Part shown: positions 1-9,882 of the stretch, piece after piece
Layout of the letters: every line of letters begins with the position of its first letter
Numbering within the stretch: the stretch's first letter is position 1
NCBI RefSeq assembly: GCF_004014875.1
Contig: NZ_CP034929.1
Coordinates: forward strand, 1,798,001 to 1,862,000
Source: Nocardioides yefusunii
Lineage (GTDB): Bacteria; Actinomycetota; Actinomycetes; Propionibacteriales; Nocardioidaceae
Reading direction: 5' to 3'
DNA: 64,000 nt
The notes under the pieces: model-generated
Databases searched by the model: none
What the model saw: only the letters and a program-made list of their open reading frames with translations
Told to the model about the DNA's origin: nothing
Program-made: the position numbers and the translations under genes

Positions 1-1179
1 CGTACGACCCTGAGCGACCTCGACCAGGAGCGCGGGACCGGCGGCAACCACGCCTTCTACCTGGCCATCCCGCCGGGGATGTTCGGCTCGGTGGTGGGTC
101 AGCTCAAGGAGTACGGACTCGTCGACGGTGGAGACGCATGGCGTCGCGTCGTCGTCGAGAAACCGTTCGGCCGCGACCTCGAGTCCGCGCGTGAACTCAA
201 CCAGGTGCTGGCTGACGTCTTCCCCGAGAGTGCGGTCTTCCGGATCGACCACTACCTGGGCAAGGAGACCGTCCAGAACATCCTGGCGCTGCGGTTCGCG
301 AACACGATCTTCGAACCGATCTGGAACTCCCACTACGTCGACCACGTCCAGATCACGATGGCCGAGGACATCGGCATCGGTGGTCGTGCGGGCTACTACG
401 ACGGCATCGGTGCCGCCCGGGACGTCATCCAGAACCACCTCCTGCAGCTCCTCGCCCTGGTGGCGATGGAGGAACCGAGCTCCTTCGGGTCGAAGTTCCT
501 GCGGCAGGAGAAGCAGAAGGTGCTCTCCTCGGTACAGCTCTCCCGACCGCTGAACCGCACCACCGCCCGGGGTCAGTACACCTCTGGCTGGGCCGGTGGC
601 GAGAAGGTTCCCGGGTTCCTGGAGGAAGAGGGCATCAGCGCCGACTCCGTCACCGAGACCTACGCGGCGATCACCCTGCAGGTGGACAACCGGCGCTGGG
701 CGGGCGTGCCGTTCTACCTCCGTGCCGGCAAACGTCTGGGCCGCCGCGTCACCGAGGTCGCGGTGGTCTTCAAGCGCGCGCCTCACGTCCCGTTCACCGA
801 GGAGTCCACCGAGGACCTCACCCAGAACGCCGTCGTGATCCGGGTCCAGCCCGACGAGGGCATGACGGTCCGATTCGGGTCCAAGGTGCCGGGCACCGCG
901 ATGGAGATCCGCGACGTCAGCATGGACTTCGCCTACGGCGGCACGTTCACCGAGCACTCCCCCGAGGCCTACGAACGTCTGATCCTCGACGTCCTTCTCG
1001 GCGACCCGCCGCTGTTCCCGCGGCACGAGGAGGTCGAGCTCTCCTGGGAGATCCTCGACCCAGTCCTGGAGTACTGGGCCGGCCAGGGACGTCCGGAGGG
1101 CTACCCGGCCGGCACCTGGGGTCCGGCGTCGGCCGACACCATGCTGCAACGCACCGACCGGCTCTGGAGACGTCCATGA
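1..1179 (+). CDS. zwf: Glucose-6-phosphate dehydrogenase (5' end outside window)
   Basis: Oxidises glucose 6-phosphate to 6-phosphogluconolactone with NADP+, the entry step of the oxidative pentose phosphate pathway. The reading frame is already open at base 1 and runs 392 codons, so the N-terminal Rossmann part is missing and the internal Met at 79 is not the true start. The substrate-binding and catalytic segment RIDHYLGKE is encoded around 241-265, and the usual C-terminal domain follows. The stop overlaps the opcA ATG by 4 bp, so the two are translationally coupled. Identification is firm. Confidence 0.97.
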   Translation, partial: RTTLSDLDQERGTGGNHAFYLAIPPGMFGSVVGQLKEYGLVDGGDAWRRVVVEKPFGRDLESARELNQVLADVFPESAVFRIDHYLGKETVQNILALRFANTIFEPIWNSHYVDHVQITMAEDIGIGGRAGYYDGIGAARDVIQNHLLQLLALVAMEEPSSFGSKFLRQEKQKVLSSVQLSRPLNRTTARGQYTSGWAGGEKVPGFLEEEGISADSVTETYAAITLQVDNRRWAGVPFYLRAGKRLGRRVTEVAVVFKRAPHVPFTEESTEDLTQNAVVIRVQPDEGMTVRFGSKVPGTAMEIRDVSMDFAYGGTFTEHSPEAYERLILDVLLGDPPLFPRHEEVELSWEILDPVLEYWAGQGRPEGYPAGTWGPASADTMLQRTDRLWRRP

Positions 1180-2099
1180 TCACTCTCGACAACACCACCG
1201 CCAGCAGGATCGCTGCCCAGTTCGTCCGGGCCCGTCGTGACGCCGGAAGCCCTGCGATGGGCATGGTGATGACGTTGGTCGTGGTCGCTCGGGAGGACGC
1301 GGCCGCCGAGGCCATGGAGATCGCCCAGCGGGCCTCACAGGAGCACCCAGCACGTGTCCTGGCCCTGGTCATGGGTGACGGACGTGGAGCAGCCCGGGTC
1401 GACGCCGACATCAGCACCGGATCGGGTCGCGCCGGCGAGACCGCCCTGATCCGACTCAAGGGCGAAGTGGTGCGGCATGCCGAGTCCGTCGTCCTGCCGC
1501 TCCTGCTCCCTGACTCCCCCGTCGTCGTCTGGTGGCCGGTCGACGCTCCCACCGACCCCGCTGCCGATCCGATCGGTCAGTTGGCCCAACGCCGCATCAC
1601 CGACGCCGCGGCGGTCACCAAGCAGAAGACCACGGCGATCGCCCACCAGTGCCGTTCCTACGCCGCCGGCAACACCGACCTCGCCTGGACCCGGCTCACC
1701 CCGTGGCGGGCCCTTCTGGCTGCTGCACTCGACCAGCACACCAGCAAGGTCACCGGTGCGACCGTCATCGGTGAACGCATCAGCCCGTCCACCGAACTGA
1801 TGGTCGCCTGGTTGACCGACCGCCTGCGGGTGCCGGTCGCTCGGGAGAGTTCCCAGGGCACCGGTATCGCGGCAGTCGTGATCGAGACCGCGGACGGCGA
1901 CGTGGTGGTGCGACGTCTCGACGAGCGAGTCGCCGAACTGAGCATCCCCGGTTCACCGACCCGTCCGGTGCCGCTGGCACGGCGCACTGCCGACGAGCTC
2001 CTCAGCGAGGAGTTGCGCCACCTCGACGAGGACGACGTCTACGCCGACACTGCACGGCGTCTGGTCCGGCTGCGGGACGCGGTGGAGGGCGACTCGTGA
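1176..2099 (+). CDS. opcA: Glucose-6-phosphate dehydrogenase assembly protein OpcA
   Basis: A 307-residue protein that, in cyanobacteria and actinobacteria, promotes assembly or activation of Zwf. It starts with ATG overlapping the zwf stop and ends in a GTGA overlap with pgl. That fixed zwf-opcA-pgl order is the main support, together with the family-like N-terminus and the central LLPDSPVVVWWP stretch (about residue 110). No catalytic motif is expected because it is a chaperone-like partner. It is probably co-transcribed with zwf and pgl. Confidence 0.94.
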   Translation: MITLDNTTASRIAAQFVRARRDAGSPAMGMVMTLVVVAREDAAAEAMEIAQRASQEHPARVLALVMGDGRGAARVDADISTGSGRAGETALIRLKGEVVRHAESVVLPLLLPDSPVVVWWPVDAPTDPAADPIGQLAQRRITDAAAVTKQKTTAIAHQCRSYAAGNTDLAWTRLTPWRALLAAALDQHTSKVTGATVIGERISPSTELMVAWLTDRLRVPVARESSQGTGIAAVVIETADGDVVVRRLDERVAELSIPGSPTRPVPLARRTADELLSEELRHLDEDDVYADTARRLVRLRDAVEGDS

Positions 2100-2857
2100 G
2101 CGCTGCTGCCGTGACCCACGTCGTCCGCTCCGACCCCGACGGCGTCGCCTCGACCGTGGCCGACGCACTCGTCGCACTGCTGGTCGACCTGACCCCGATG
2201 CGGGACCGCGTCGACGTGGTGCTCACCGGCGGGACCGTCGCCGCCACCGTGCACCGTGCCCTCGCCTCCCGGGTGCGCGTCGGTGACGAGCAGATCACTC
2301 GGATCCGGTGGTCGTCACTGCACCTGTGGTGGGGCGACGAGCGATTCGTGGGCGCCGACGACCCCGAACGCAACCACCTCCAGGTACACCACGACCTTCT
2401 GCACGTCCTACCGCTGCGCCCCGAGCAGGTGCACCCTTTCCCTGCCGCCCCCGAGCGCGCCGGCGCAGCCGAGCTGAGCGCCGCAGCCCTCGTTGCTGCT
2501 GACGATCTGTCCGGCGCCCCCGAATGCTTCGACCTCGTGATGCTGGGCACCGGCCCCGACGGGCACGTCGCGTCGCTGTTCCCCGGGCACACCGACCAGG
2601 ACGTCCACGGTGACGTCGTGGCCGTACGTGACTCGCCCAAGCCACCACCCATGCGTCTCAGCCTCACGGCCGAGCGGTTGGCCCGTACCCAGCGCCTCTG
2701 GGCCTTCGCCACCGGGGCCGGCAAGGCCGAGTCCGTGGCCCTGGCGTCGGCAGGATCAGACCTGCCGCTGGGCACGGTGAGCGCAGCCGCACGCGCGGAC
2801 GACGCCGACGTGATCTGGTTCCTCGACGACGAAGCCGCCTCTCTCCTGACGGAGTGA
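2096..2857 (+). CDS. pgl: 6-phosphogluconolactonase
   Basis: Hydrolyses 6-phosphogluconolactone to 6-phosphogluconate, the second step of the oxidative pentose phosphate pathway. A 253-residue protein of the NagB/DevB fold. Diagnostic segments are LTGG near the N-terminus, WWGDERFV (about residue 80) and the signature GTGPDGHVASLFPGH (about residues 152-166). It starts with GTG inside the opcA stop (GTGA), so it is the last gene of the zwf-opcA-pgl operon. Its final codons form the left arm of a terminator hairpin shared with the convergent rbpA gene. Confidence 0.96.
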   Translation: MSAAAVTHVVRSDPDGVASTVADALVALLVDLTPMRDRVDVVLTGGTVAATVHRALASRVRVGDEQITRIRWSSLHLWWGDERFVGADDPERNHLQVHHDLLHVLPLRPEQVHPFPAAPERAGAAELSAAALVAADDLSGAPECFDLVMLGTGPDGHVASLFPGHTDQDVHGDVVAVRDSPKPPPMRLSLTAERLARTQRLWAFATGAGKAESVALASAGSDLPLGTVSAAARADDADVIWFLDDEAASLLTE

Positions 2858-2866
2858 GGCGGCTTC
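2831..2866. terminator. Bidirectional hairpin terminator between pgl and rbpA
   Basis: An 11-bp perfect stem (GAAGCCGCCTC / GAGGCGGCTTC). After one mismatch the loop closes again as CTCC/GGAG. It lies at the convergent ends of pgl (+) and rbpA (-) and could serve both. The left arm is within the pgl coding sequence. There is no strong T tract, which is common in high-GC actinobacteria. Confidence 0.7.
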
Positions 2867-2874
2867 GCCCGTTC

Positions 2875-3234
2875 TCAGAAGACGATCTCCCCTGACTTGC
2901 GCCGTGAGCGCAGCAGTTGGATCGCTTCCTCGAGGATGTCCTCGGCCTCGGTGTCGGAGCGGCGCTCCTTCACGTAGGCCAGGTGCGTCTTGTACGGCTC
3001 GATCCGCGGTGCAGGAGGCGGGTTCTCCGCGTCCAGACTGGCGGGAAGACCACACTTGGGGCAGTCCCAACTCTCAGGTACCGCAGCTTCCCGCGCGAAC
3101 GCCACCACCGAGTGGTGTGTATTCGCGCAGTAGTACGTCACCGTCTGTCGAGGTGCTGCCTCACCACGCTCGGCCTCTCCCATGGGCCCAGCGCCGACCC
3201 GGCTACCCCGGATCGCATTTCCTGCACCAGCCAT
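2875..3234 (-). CDS. rbpA: RNA polymerase-binding protein RbpA
   Basis: An actinobacteria-specific activator that binds the group 1 sigma factor and RNA polymerase and stabilises the open complex. 119 residues: an N-terminal IRGSRVG segment, an APRQ motif (about residues 27-30), then a small core domain with Cys at YYC (about 36) and a CPKCG knuckle (about 57-61). This is a zinc-binding pattern like Streptomyces RbpA rather than the zinc-less mycobacterial type. The C-terminal part (THLAYVKERRSDTEAEDILEEA) is the sigma-interaction helix. It is convergent with pgl and downstream of secG. Confidence 0.93.
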   Translation of the reverse strand: MAGAGNAIRGSRVGAGPMGEAERGEAAPRQTVTYYCANTHHSVVAFAREAAVPESWDCPKCGLPASLDAENPPPAPRIEPYKTHLAYVKERRSDTEAEDILEEAIQLLRSRRKSGEIVF

Positions 3235-3279
3235 CTCAAACCCCTCCCAGAGTGAAATGCATCCAACGGATTCAGATCA

Positions 3280-3510
3280 TCAGTACGCCAGCACCACGCC
3301 GAGTCCCACCACGGTCGCGAACCAGAGAATGCCGGTCGCGATCGTGAACTTGTCGAGGTTCTTCTCAGCCACGGAAGAGCCGCCCAAGGAGCTGGAGACG
3401 CCGCCGCCGAACATGTCGGACAAACCGCCACCGCGTCCCTTGTGCAGCAGGACGAGCATGATCATGAGAAGGCTCGTGAGGACGAGCAGGATTTGGAGTA
3501 CGAGTTCCAC
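3280..3510 (-). CDS. secG: Preprotein translocase subunit SecG
   Basis: A small subunit of the SecYEG channel in the cytoplasmic membrane. 76 residues with two hydrophobic helices (about 1-21 and 56-76) joined by a Gly/Ser-rich loop with the family-typical KGRGGGLSDMFGGG segment. It lies directly downstream of tpiA, the standard actinobacterial position. Confidence 0.95.
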   Translation of the reverse strand: MELVLQILLVLTSLLMIMLVLLHKGRGGGLSDMFGGGVSSSLGGSSVAEKNLDKFTIATGILWFATVVGLGVVLAY

Positions 3511-3539
3511 GAGTCGAACCTTACGTCAGAGTCGGTCGT

Positions 3540-4334
3540 TCAGACCGCGGGCAGGTCACGGAAACGGCAGATTCCCGCAAATTCCTCGGCTTCGAGGCTC
3601 GCGCCGCCCACCAGGGCGCCGTCGACGTCGTCCTTGGCCATGATGCCGACGACGTTGGAGGACTTCACCGAACCGCCGTAGAGGACCCGGAGACCGTCGG
3701 CCGCCTCGTCACCGAGGAGCTCACGGACACGGGCACGGATGGCGCCGCACACTTCCTGGGCGTCCTCGGGGGTGGCGACCTCGCCGGTGCCGATGGCCCA
3801 GACGGGCTCGTAGGCGACGACCAGACCAGCGACCTGCTCGGCGGTGAAGCCGGCCAGCGAGCCCTCGACCTGGGCCAGGGTGTAGGAGACCTGTTCGCCG
3901 GCCTTGCGGACGTCGAGGCCCTCGCCGACGCAGACGATCGGCGTCATGCCCGCAGCCAGGGCCTTGTGCGCCTTGGCGTTCACGACGGCGTCGGTCTCGG
4001 CGTGGTACTCGCGACGCTCGGAGTGACCGACGACGACGTAGGAGACACCCAGCTTGGACAGCATGGCAGCGGAGACCTCGCCGGTGTAGGCACCGGAGTC
4101 GTGGACGGAGACGTCCTGGGCGCCGTACTTCACCTTGAGACGGTCACCGTCGATGAGGGTCTGCACCGAACGCAGGTCGGTGAACGGGGGAATCACCACG
4201 ACCTCGGCGTTGGAGTACGTGTGCTTCTTGTCCTCAAGCGTCCAGGCCAGCTTCTGGACCAGGACGACGGCCTCCTGGTGGTTGAGGTTCATCTTCCAGT
4301 TGCCCGCCATCAGCGGGGTACGGCTCGCAGCCAT
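3540..4334 (-). CDS. tpiA: Triose-phosphate isomerase
   Basis: Interconverts dihydroxyacetone phosphate and glyceraldehyde 3-phosphate in glycolysis. 264 residues, a full-length TIM barrel. Catalytic Lys is in NWKMN (about 12-16), the electrophilic His in GHSERR (about 104-109), the catalytic Glu in [11 protein letters not shown] (about 173-183), and the phosphate-binding YGGSV is near the C-terminus. It is separated from pgk upstream by a strong hairpin, so it probably has its own promoter in the 4335-4434 interval. Confidence 0.98.
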   Translation of the reverse strand: MAASRTPLMAGNWKMNLNHQEAVVLVQKLAWTLEDKKHTYSNAEVVVIPPFTDLRSVQTLIDGDRLKVKYGAQDVSVHDSGAYTGEVSAAMLSKLGVSYVVVGHSERREYHAETDAVVNAKAHKALAAGMTPIVCVGEGLDVRKAGEQVSYTLAQVEGSLAGFTAEQVAGLVVAYEPVWAIGTGEVATPEDAQEVCGAIRARVRELLGDEAADGLRVLYGGSVKSSNVVGIMAKDDVDGALVGGASLEAEEFAGICRFRDLPAV

Positions 4335-4434
4335 GGTGCCTCTTCTCGCAAGGGTCGAGGGTTCGACCGGGTGGTGAGGTGGGTGTGCAGGGTGTCGGGC
4401 GGAGCGTCCCAGGAGGTGTCCGACCGGGTGTGCA

Positions 4435-4484
4435 ACGAGCGTCGACCCCCGGAGCCTGGAGAGGTTCCGGGGGTCGACGCTCGT
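4435..4484 (-). terminator. Hairpin terminator downstream of pgk
   Basis: A perfect 19-bp inverted repeat (arms 4435-4453 and 4466-4484, core GTCGACCCCCGG / CCGGGGGTCGAC) with a 12-nt loop, immediately after the pgk stop. It partly insulates tpiA-secG from gap-pgk transcription. No run of U follows. Confidence 0.75.
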
Positions 4485-4486
4485 GC

Positions 4487-5686
4487 TCAGCGCTCCAGGA
4501 CGGAGATGCCGGGGAGGTCCTTGCCCTCGAGATACTCGAGGGAGGCGCCGCCACCGGTCGAGATGTGACCGAAGGCGGCCTCGTCGAAGCCGAGTGCGCG
4601 CACGGCAGCGGCGGAGTCGCCACCGCCGACGACCGAGAGACCCGGGGTCTTGGTCAGGGCCTCGGCAACAGCACGGGTGCCGCCGGCGAAGGCGTCGACC
4701 TCGAACACGCCCATCGGGCCGTTCCAGAAGACGGTCTTGGCGTCCGCGAGAGCAGCAGCGAACGCAGCACCGGACGCGGGGCCGATGTCGAGGCCGAGGG
4801 CGTCGGCCGGGATGGCGTCGGCGGCCACGACCTGCGGCTCCGGGGTGCGGGGACCGGCGGGGAACTCGGTGTCCACGACGATGTCGGTCGGGAGGACGAT
4901 CTCCACGCCGTTGGCGGCCGCACGCTCCAGGTAGGCCAGGCAGGTGGGGATCTGGTCGACCTCGAGCAGGCTCTTGCCGACCTCGTGGCCCTGGGCCTTG
5001 AGGAAGGTGAAGACCATGCCGCCACCGATGAGCAGCTTGTCGGCCTTCTCGAGGAGGTTGTCGATGACCGCGAGCTTGTCCGAGACCTTCGAGCCGCCGA
5101 GGACGACGACGTAGGGACGCTCGGGCTCGACGGTGAGACGACGCAGGACGTCGATCTCGGCCTGCACCAGTCCGCCCATGGCGGACGGGAGGCGGGTGGC
5201 CACGTCGTAGACGGAGGCCTGCTTGCGGTGGACGACGCCGAAGCCGTCGGAGACGAAGGCGTCGGCCAGGGCGGCCAACTGGTCAGCGAACGCGCCGCGC
5301 ACGGCGTCGTCCTTGCTGGTCTCGCCCTCGTTGAAGCGGACGTTCTCGAGGAGGGCGACGTCGCCCTCGCCGAGACCCGCCACTGCGGTGGAGGCGGAGT
5401 CACCCACGGTGTCGGTGGCGAATGCCACGCGACGTCCCAGGAGTTCACCGAGACGTTCAGCGACCGGTGCGAGGCTGTACTTCGCCTCCGGGGCGCGCTG
5501 GGGGCGGCCCAGGTGGGCGGTGACGACGACCTTGGCGCCGGCGTCCGAAAGGGCCTTGATCGTCGGGACGGACGCACGGATGCGGCCGTCGTCGGTGATC
5601 GTGGTGCCGTCCAGCGGGACGTTCAGGTCCGAGCGGACCAGAACGCGCTTGCCGCGGACGTCGCCGAGCGACTCGAGGGTGCTCAT
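4487..5686 (-). CDS. pgk: Phosphoglycerate kinase
   Basis: Transfers phosphate between 1,3-bisphosphoglycerate and ADP. 399 residues, the normal length. The N-terminal substrate-binding signature [13 protein letters not shown] (about 15-27), the basic patch HLGRP (about 58-62), and the nucleotide-binding C-domain with [20 protein letters not shown] and GGGDSAAA are all present. Likely co-transcribed with gap, 50 bp upstream. Confidence 0.98.
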   Translation of the reverse strand: MSTLESLGDVRGKRVLVRSDLNVPLDGTTITDDGRIRASVPTIKALSDAGAKVVVTAHLGRPQRAPEAKYSLAPVAERLGELLGRRVAFATDTVGDSASTAVAGLGEGDVALLENVRFNEGETSKDDAVRGAFADQLAALADAFVSDGFGVVHRKQASVYDVATRLPSAMGGLVQAEIDVLRRLTVEPERPYVVVLGGSKVSDKLAVIDNLLEKADKLLIGGGMVFTFLKAQGHEVGKSLLEVDQIPTCLAYLERAAANGVEIVLPTDIVVDTEFPAGPRTPEPQVVAADAIPADALGLDIGPASGAAFAAALADAKTVFWNGPMGVFEVDAFAGGTRAVAEALTKTPGLSVVGGGDSAAAVRALGFDEAAFGHISTGGGASLEYLEGKDLPGISVLER

Positions 5687-5736
5687 GGTGTGGATGACTC
5701 CGTCTCTACGCGTGGTGATTCAGCAGCTGTGCTGGA

Positions 5737-6825
<1,089 letters not shown>

Positions 6826-6855
6826 TCACATCCCGCAGGCTCCGCGGGCAGGCAC

Positions 6856-7842
6856 TCAGCCCTCGTCGGCCAGCATCTCCGGGGTCAGCGACGACTCGGT
6901 GTCGGGGATGCCGAGGTCCTGGGCGCGCTTGTCGGCCATCGCCAGCAGACGACGGATCCGGCCCGCGATCGCGTCCTTGGTCAGGACGGGCTCGTGCAGT
7001 TGGCCGAGCTCCTCCAAGGAGGCCTGCTTGTGTTCCAGACGCAAGGAACCGGCCAGCGCGAGGTGGTCGGGCACCTCGTCGCCGAGGATCTCCATCGCGC
7101 GTTCCACCCGGGCGCCTGCCGTCACCGCAGCACGGGCCGAGCGACGCAGGTTGGCGTCGTCGAAGTTGGCCAGACGGTTGGCGGTGGCACGGACCTCGCG
7201 GCGCATGCGTCGCTCCTCCCAGGCCAGGAGCGTCTCGTGTGCCCCGAGACGCGTCAGGAGCGCACCGATGGCGTCTCCGTCGCGGATGACGACGCGATCG
7301 ACGCCACGGACCTCGCGGGCCTTGGCCTGGATGCCGAGGCGACGGGCGACGCCGACCAGAGCCAGGGCCGCCTCGGGTCCGGGGCAGGTCACCTCGAGCG
7401 CGGAGGAGCGACCGGGTTCGGTCAGCGAACCGTGGGCCAGGAAGGCGCCACGCCACGCGGCGACGGCATCGCAGCCACCTCCGCTGACGACTGCCGGCGG
7501 AAGCCCGCGCACGGGACGGCCGCGGGCGTCGAGCAGGCCCGTCTGACGGGCCAACGACTCTCCGTCGCGCACGACGCGCACGATGTAGCGGGTGCCCTTA
7601 CGAATGCCGTTGCCCTGCACCATGCCGACCTCGGACGGGTGCCCGTAGACCTCGGCGATGTCCTTGCGCAGGCGTCGAGCCGCAGCACCGGTGTCCACCT
7701 CGGCCTCCACCACGATCCGCCCGGACACGATGTGGAGCCCGCCCGCGAAACGCAGGAGGGTCGCCACCTCGGCCTTGCGACAGCAGGGCTTGGTGATCTG
7801 GGTGCTGGCCAACTCTGCCTTGACCTGTGCCGTCATCGCCAT
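6856..7842 (-). CDS. whiA: DNA-binding protein WhiA
   Basis: A transcription regulator, needed for sporulation septation in Streptomyces (together with WhiB) and conserved in non-sporulating Gram-positives. 328 residues. The N-terminal half is the degenerate LAGLIDADG homing-endonuclease-like fold ([14 protein letters not shown] about 24-37; GYG-type active residues are absent, as usual). The C-terminal half carries the helix-turn-helix ([21 protein letters not shown], about 280-300). MAMT offers two possible ATG starts six bases apart. It follows rapZ-yvcK in the conserved order. Confidence 0.95.
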   Translation of the reverse strand: MAMTAQVKAELASTQITKPCCRKAEVATLLRFAGGLHIVSGRIVVEAEVDTGAAARRLRKDIAEVYGHPSEVGMVQGNGIRKGTRYIVRVVRDGESLARQTGLLDARGRPVRGLPPAVVSGGGCDAVAAWRGAFLAHGSLTEPGRSSALEVTCPGPEAALALVGVARRLGIQAKAREVRGVDRVVIRDGDAIGALLTRLGAHETLLAWEERRMRREVRATANRLANFDDANLRRSARAAVTAGARVERAMEILGDEVPDHLALAGSLRLEHKQASLEELGQLHEPVLTKDAIAGRIRRLLAMADKRAQDLGIPDTESSLTPEMLADEG

Positions 7843-7891
7843 GCACGGAATCCTGCCACGCCCACGCGCACGGCGTGTCGCTAGTGGGCCA

Positions 7892-7922
7892 AGGGCGTGA
7901 TCTGCAACTCAGACCACGCCCT
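7892..7922 (-). terminator. Hairpin terminator after yvcK
   Basis: Stem AGGGCGTG / CACGCCCT, continued after one A-C mismatch by TCTG/CAGA, loop CAACT. It lies between the yvcK stop and the whiA start. It probably attenuates read-through from uvrC-rapZ-yvcK into whiA. Confidence 0.6.
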
Positions 7923-7933
7923 CGACCCGCCCG

Positions 7934-8956
7934 TCAGGCGGAGGCCCGGCCGGCACCGAGGCCGGTCCGTGGCGGCGCCACCAAGTGCTCGAGTGCAGTG
8001 ACCAGGAGGTCGTGGTCGTGGTGCGGGTCTTCCCCCACGCGCAGGTCCGCCATGACGAGTTCACCGCCCAGCCAGGCCACCGCACGGGAGAGCTCGGGCA
8101 CGTCGCTGACGCTGTGGCGATCAGCCAGGACGTGGTCCACGACCAGCCCGGGTGCGTGCTCGTGCAACACCCTCAGGTGGTCCTGGGGAGTGAAACCGGT
8201 GGTCTCACCGGCCTGCGGCACCAGGTTCAGCAGGACACCGCGACGCGCGGTGGTCTCCTGCAGAGCGGTGCGGACGTCGTCGACGAGCAGGTGCGGCAGC
8301 ACCGAGGTGTACCAACTGCCCGGCCCGAGCAGGACCAGGTCGGCGTCGCGGATCGCGTCCAGCGCTTCGACGCACGGATCGGGGTCGGCGGGGTCGAGCG
8401 AGAGCCGCACGATCTCACCGGGAGCCTTCGCGACCTGCACCTGACCGCGGACCTCGACCGCCTCGGCGTCCACCGACTCCCGTACCTGGGCGACGATGTC
8501 GAGCGGGCTGCAGGCCATCGGGAGCACCCTGCCCTTGGCGCCCAGGAGCCGACCGGCCCATTCGAGCGCCTGGACGTGGCTGCCGAGGCGCTCCCACAGG
8601 CCCACGATCAGCAGGTTGCCCAGGGCGTGGCCCTGGAGGTCGCCGTCACCGGCGAACCGGTGCTGGAAGACCTCGGCCCAGGTCTGGCCCCACTCGTCGG
8701 TGCCGCACAGTGCAGCCAACGCCATCCGGAGGTCACCGGGAGGAAGGACGCCGTAGTCCTGGCGCAGCCGACCCGACGAGCCGCCGTTGTCGGCGACCGT
8801 CACGACGGCAGTGATCTCGGAGACCTTGCCCTGCTCGTGCAGGGTCCGCAGGGCCGAGAGTGTGGCGTAGAGACCGTGTCCTCCCCCCAGGGCGACGACC
8901 TTGGGACCGCGGTCACGGCCGCCCTCGGGCGTCATCGAACGCAGCGGCACCGTCAT
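7934..8956 (-). CDS. yvcK: YvcK family UDP-GlcNAc-binding gluconeogenesis factor
   Basis: A CofD-like fold protein which in Bacillus binds UDP-N-acetylglucosamine and is needed for growth on gluconeogenic carbon and for cell shape. 340 residues from the ATG at 8956, which overlaps the rapZ stop as ATGA. The longer open frame upstream is antisense-type noise in rapZ. Motifs: VVALGGGHGLYATLSALR (about 20-37), TVADNGGSSGRLR (about 56-68), PPGDLRMALAAL, and GPGSWYTSVLPHLL (about 212-225). Part of uvrC-rapZ-yvcK-whiA. Confidence 0.95.
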   Translation of the reverse strand: MTVPLRSMTPEGGRDRGPKVVALGGGHGLYATLSALRTLHEQGKVSEITAVVTVADNGGSSGRLRQDYGVLPPGDLRMALAALCGTDEWGQTWAEVFQHRFAGDGDLQGHALGNLLIVGLWERLGSHVQALEWAGRLLGAKGRVLPMACSPLDIVAQVRESVDAEAVEVRGQVQVAKAPGEIVRLSLDPADPDPCVEALDAIRDADLVLLGPGSWYTSVLPHLLVDDVRTALQETTARRGVLLNLVPQAGETTGFTPQDHLRVLHEHAPGLVVDHVLADRHSVSDVPELSRAVAWLGGELVMADLRVGEDPHHDHDLLVTALEHLVAPPRTGLGAGRASA

Positions 8957-9882
8957 TCCCTCCCGAGGTCTCGGTGGATCACCCGGACGTCCCTGCCGAG
9001 GGCGCGCAGACGGTGGGCGACCTCTTCGGTCATCGCGACGCTGCGGTGCTTGCCACCCGTGCAGCCCACCGCGATGGTCATGAACCGCTTGCCCTCGCGC
9101 AGGTAGCCCTCGGAGACGAGGTCGAGCAGGGGCAGGTAGCCGGCGAGGAACTCCTCCGCGCCAGGCTGAGACTTCACGTAGTCGGCCACGCGGGCGTCCT
9201 GACCGGTGTGCTGCTTGAGCTCGGGGATCCAGTGCGGGTTGGGCAGGAAACGCATGTCGGCGACGTAGTCGGCGTCGACCGGGATGCCGTACTTGAAGCC
9301 GAAACTGATCACGGTGGTCTTGAGGCGCGTCGACTCCGCGGAACCGAAGTGCTGGCGCACCCGCTTGGTGAGCTGGTGCACGTTGAGCGCGGTGGTGTCG
9401 ATGACGAGGTCTGCTATTCCCCGCAGGGTCGCGAGGACGACGCGCTCGGCCTCGAGACCGTCGAGGAGCCGGCCGTCGCCCTGCAGCGGGTGCGGACGAC
9501 GTGCGGCCTCCTGGCGACGCACGAGGACGTCGTCGGCGGCGTCGAGGTAGACGATCGTGGTGGGGCGACCGGTGGTGTGCTGGTGGCGGTGGTCGTAGAC
9601 GCTCTCGAAGAACGAACCCGAACGGACGTCGACCACGACGGCGATCGGCTGCTGCCGCCCGCGGCTCTGGTCGACCAGCTTGACCACCTCGGGCACCAGG
9701 GCCGGCGGCAGGTTGTCGACCACGAAGTAGCCCAGGTCCTCGAGCTCCTTGGCCGCGGTGCTGCGCCCCGCACCGGTCATGCCGGTGATGATGACGAGCC
9801 CCGCGTCGGGGGTCTCGTCCGCGGACCTGACCTCGGGGTCCGTCACTGCGTCTGCCGGGGGCAGGGTGGCGTCGTCGGCCAT
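8953..9882 (-). CDS. rapZ: RNase adapter / nucleotide-binding protein RapZ (YvcJ)
   Basis: A P-loop NTPase family protein. In E. coli it directs RNase E to GlmZ sRNA; the actinobacterial role is less clear. 309 residues. Walker A-like GMTGAGRST is at about 34-42 after a 28-residue acidic leader. The C-terminal domain has SFGFKYGIP (about 191-199), RFLPNPHW and the GCTGGKHRSV motif (about 271-280). The start codon overlaps the uvrC stop at 9882 and its own stop overlaps the yvcK start, so the three genes are coupled. Confidence 0.95.
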   Translation of the reverse strand: MADDATLPPADAVTDPEVRSADETPDAGLVIITGMTGAGRSTAAKELEDLGYFVVDNLPPALVPEVVKLVDQSRGRQQPIAVVVDVRSGSFFESVYDHRHQHTTGRPTTIVYLDAADDVLVRRQEAARRPHPLQGDGRLLDGLEAERVVLATLRGIADLVIDTTALNVHQLTKRVRQHFGSAESTRLKTTVISFGFKYGIPVDADYVADMRFLPNPHWIPELKQHTGQDARVADYVKSQPGAEEFLAGYLPLLDLVSEGYLREGKRFMTIAVGCTGGKHRSVAMTEEVAHRLRALGRDVRVIHRDLGRE

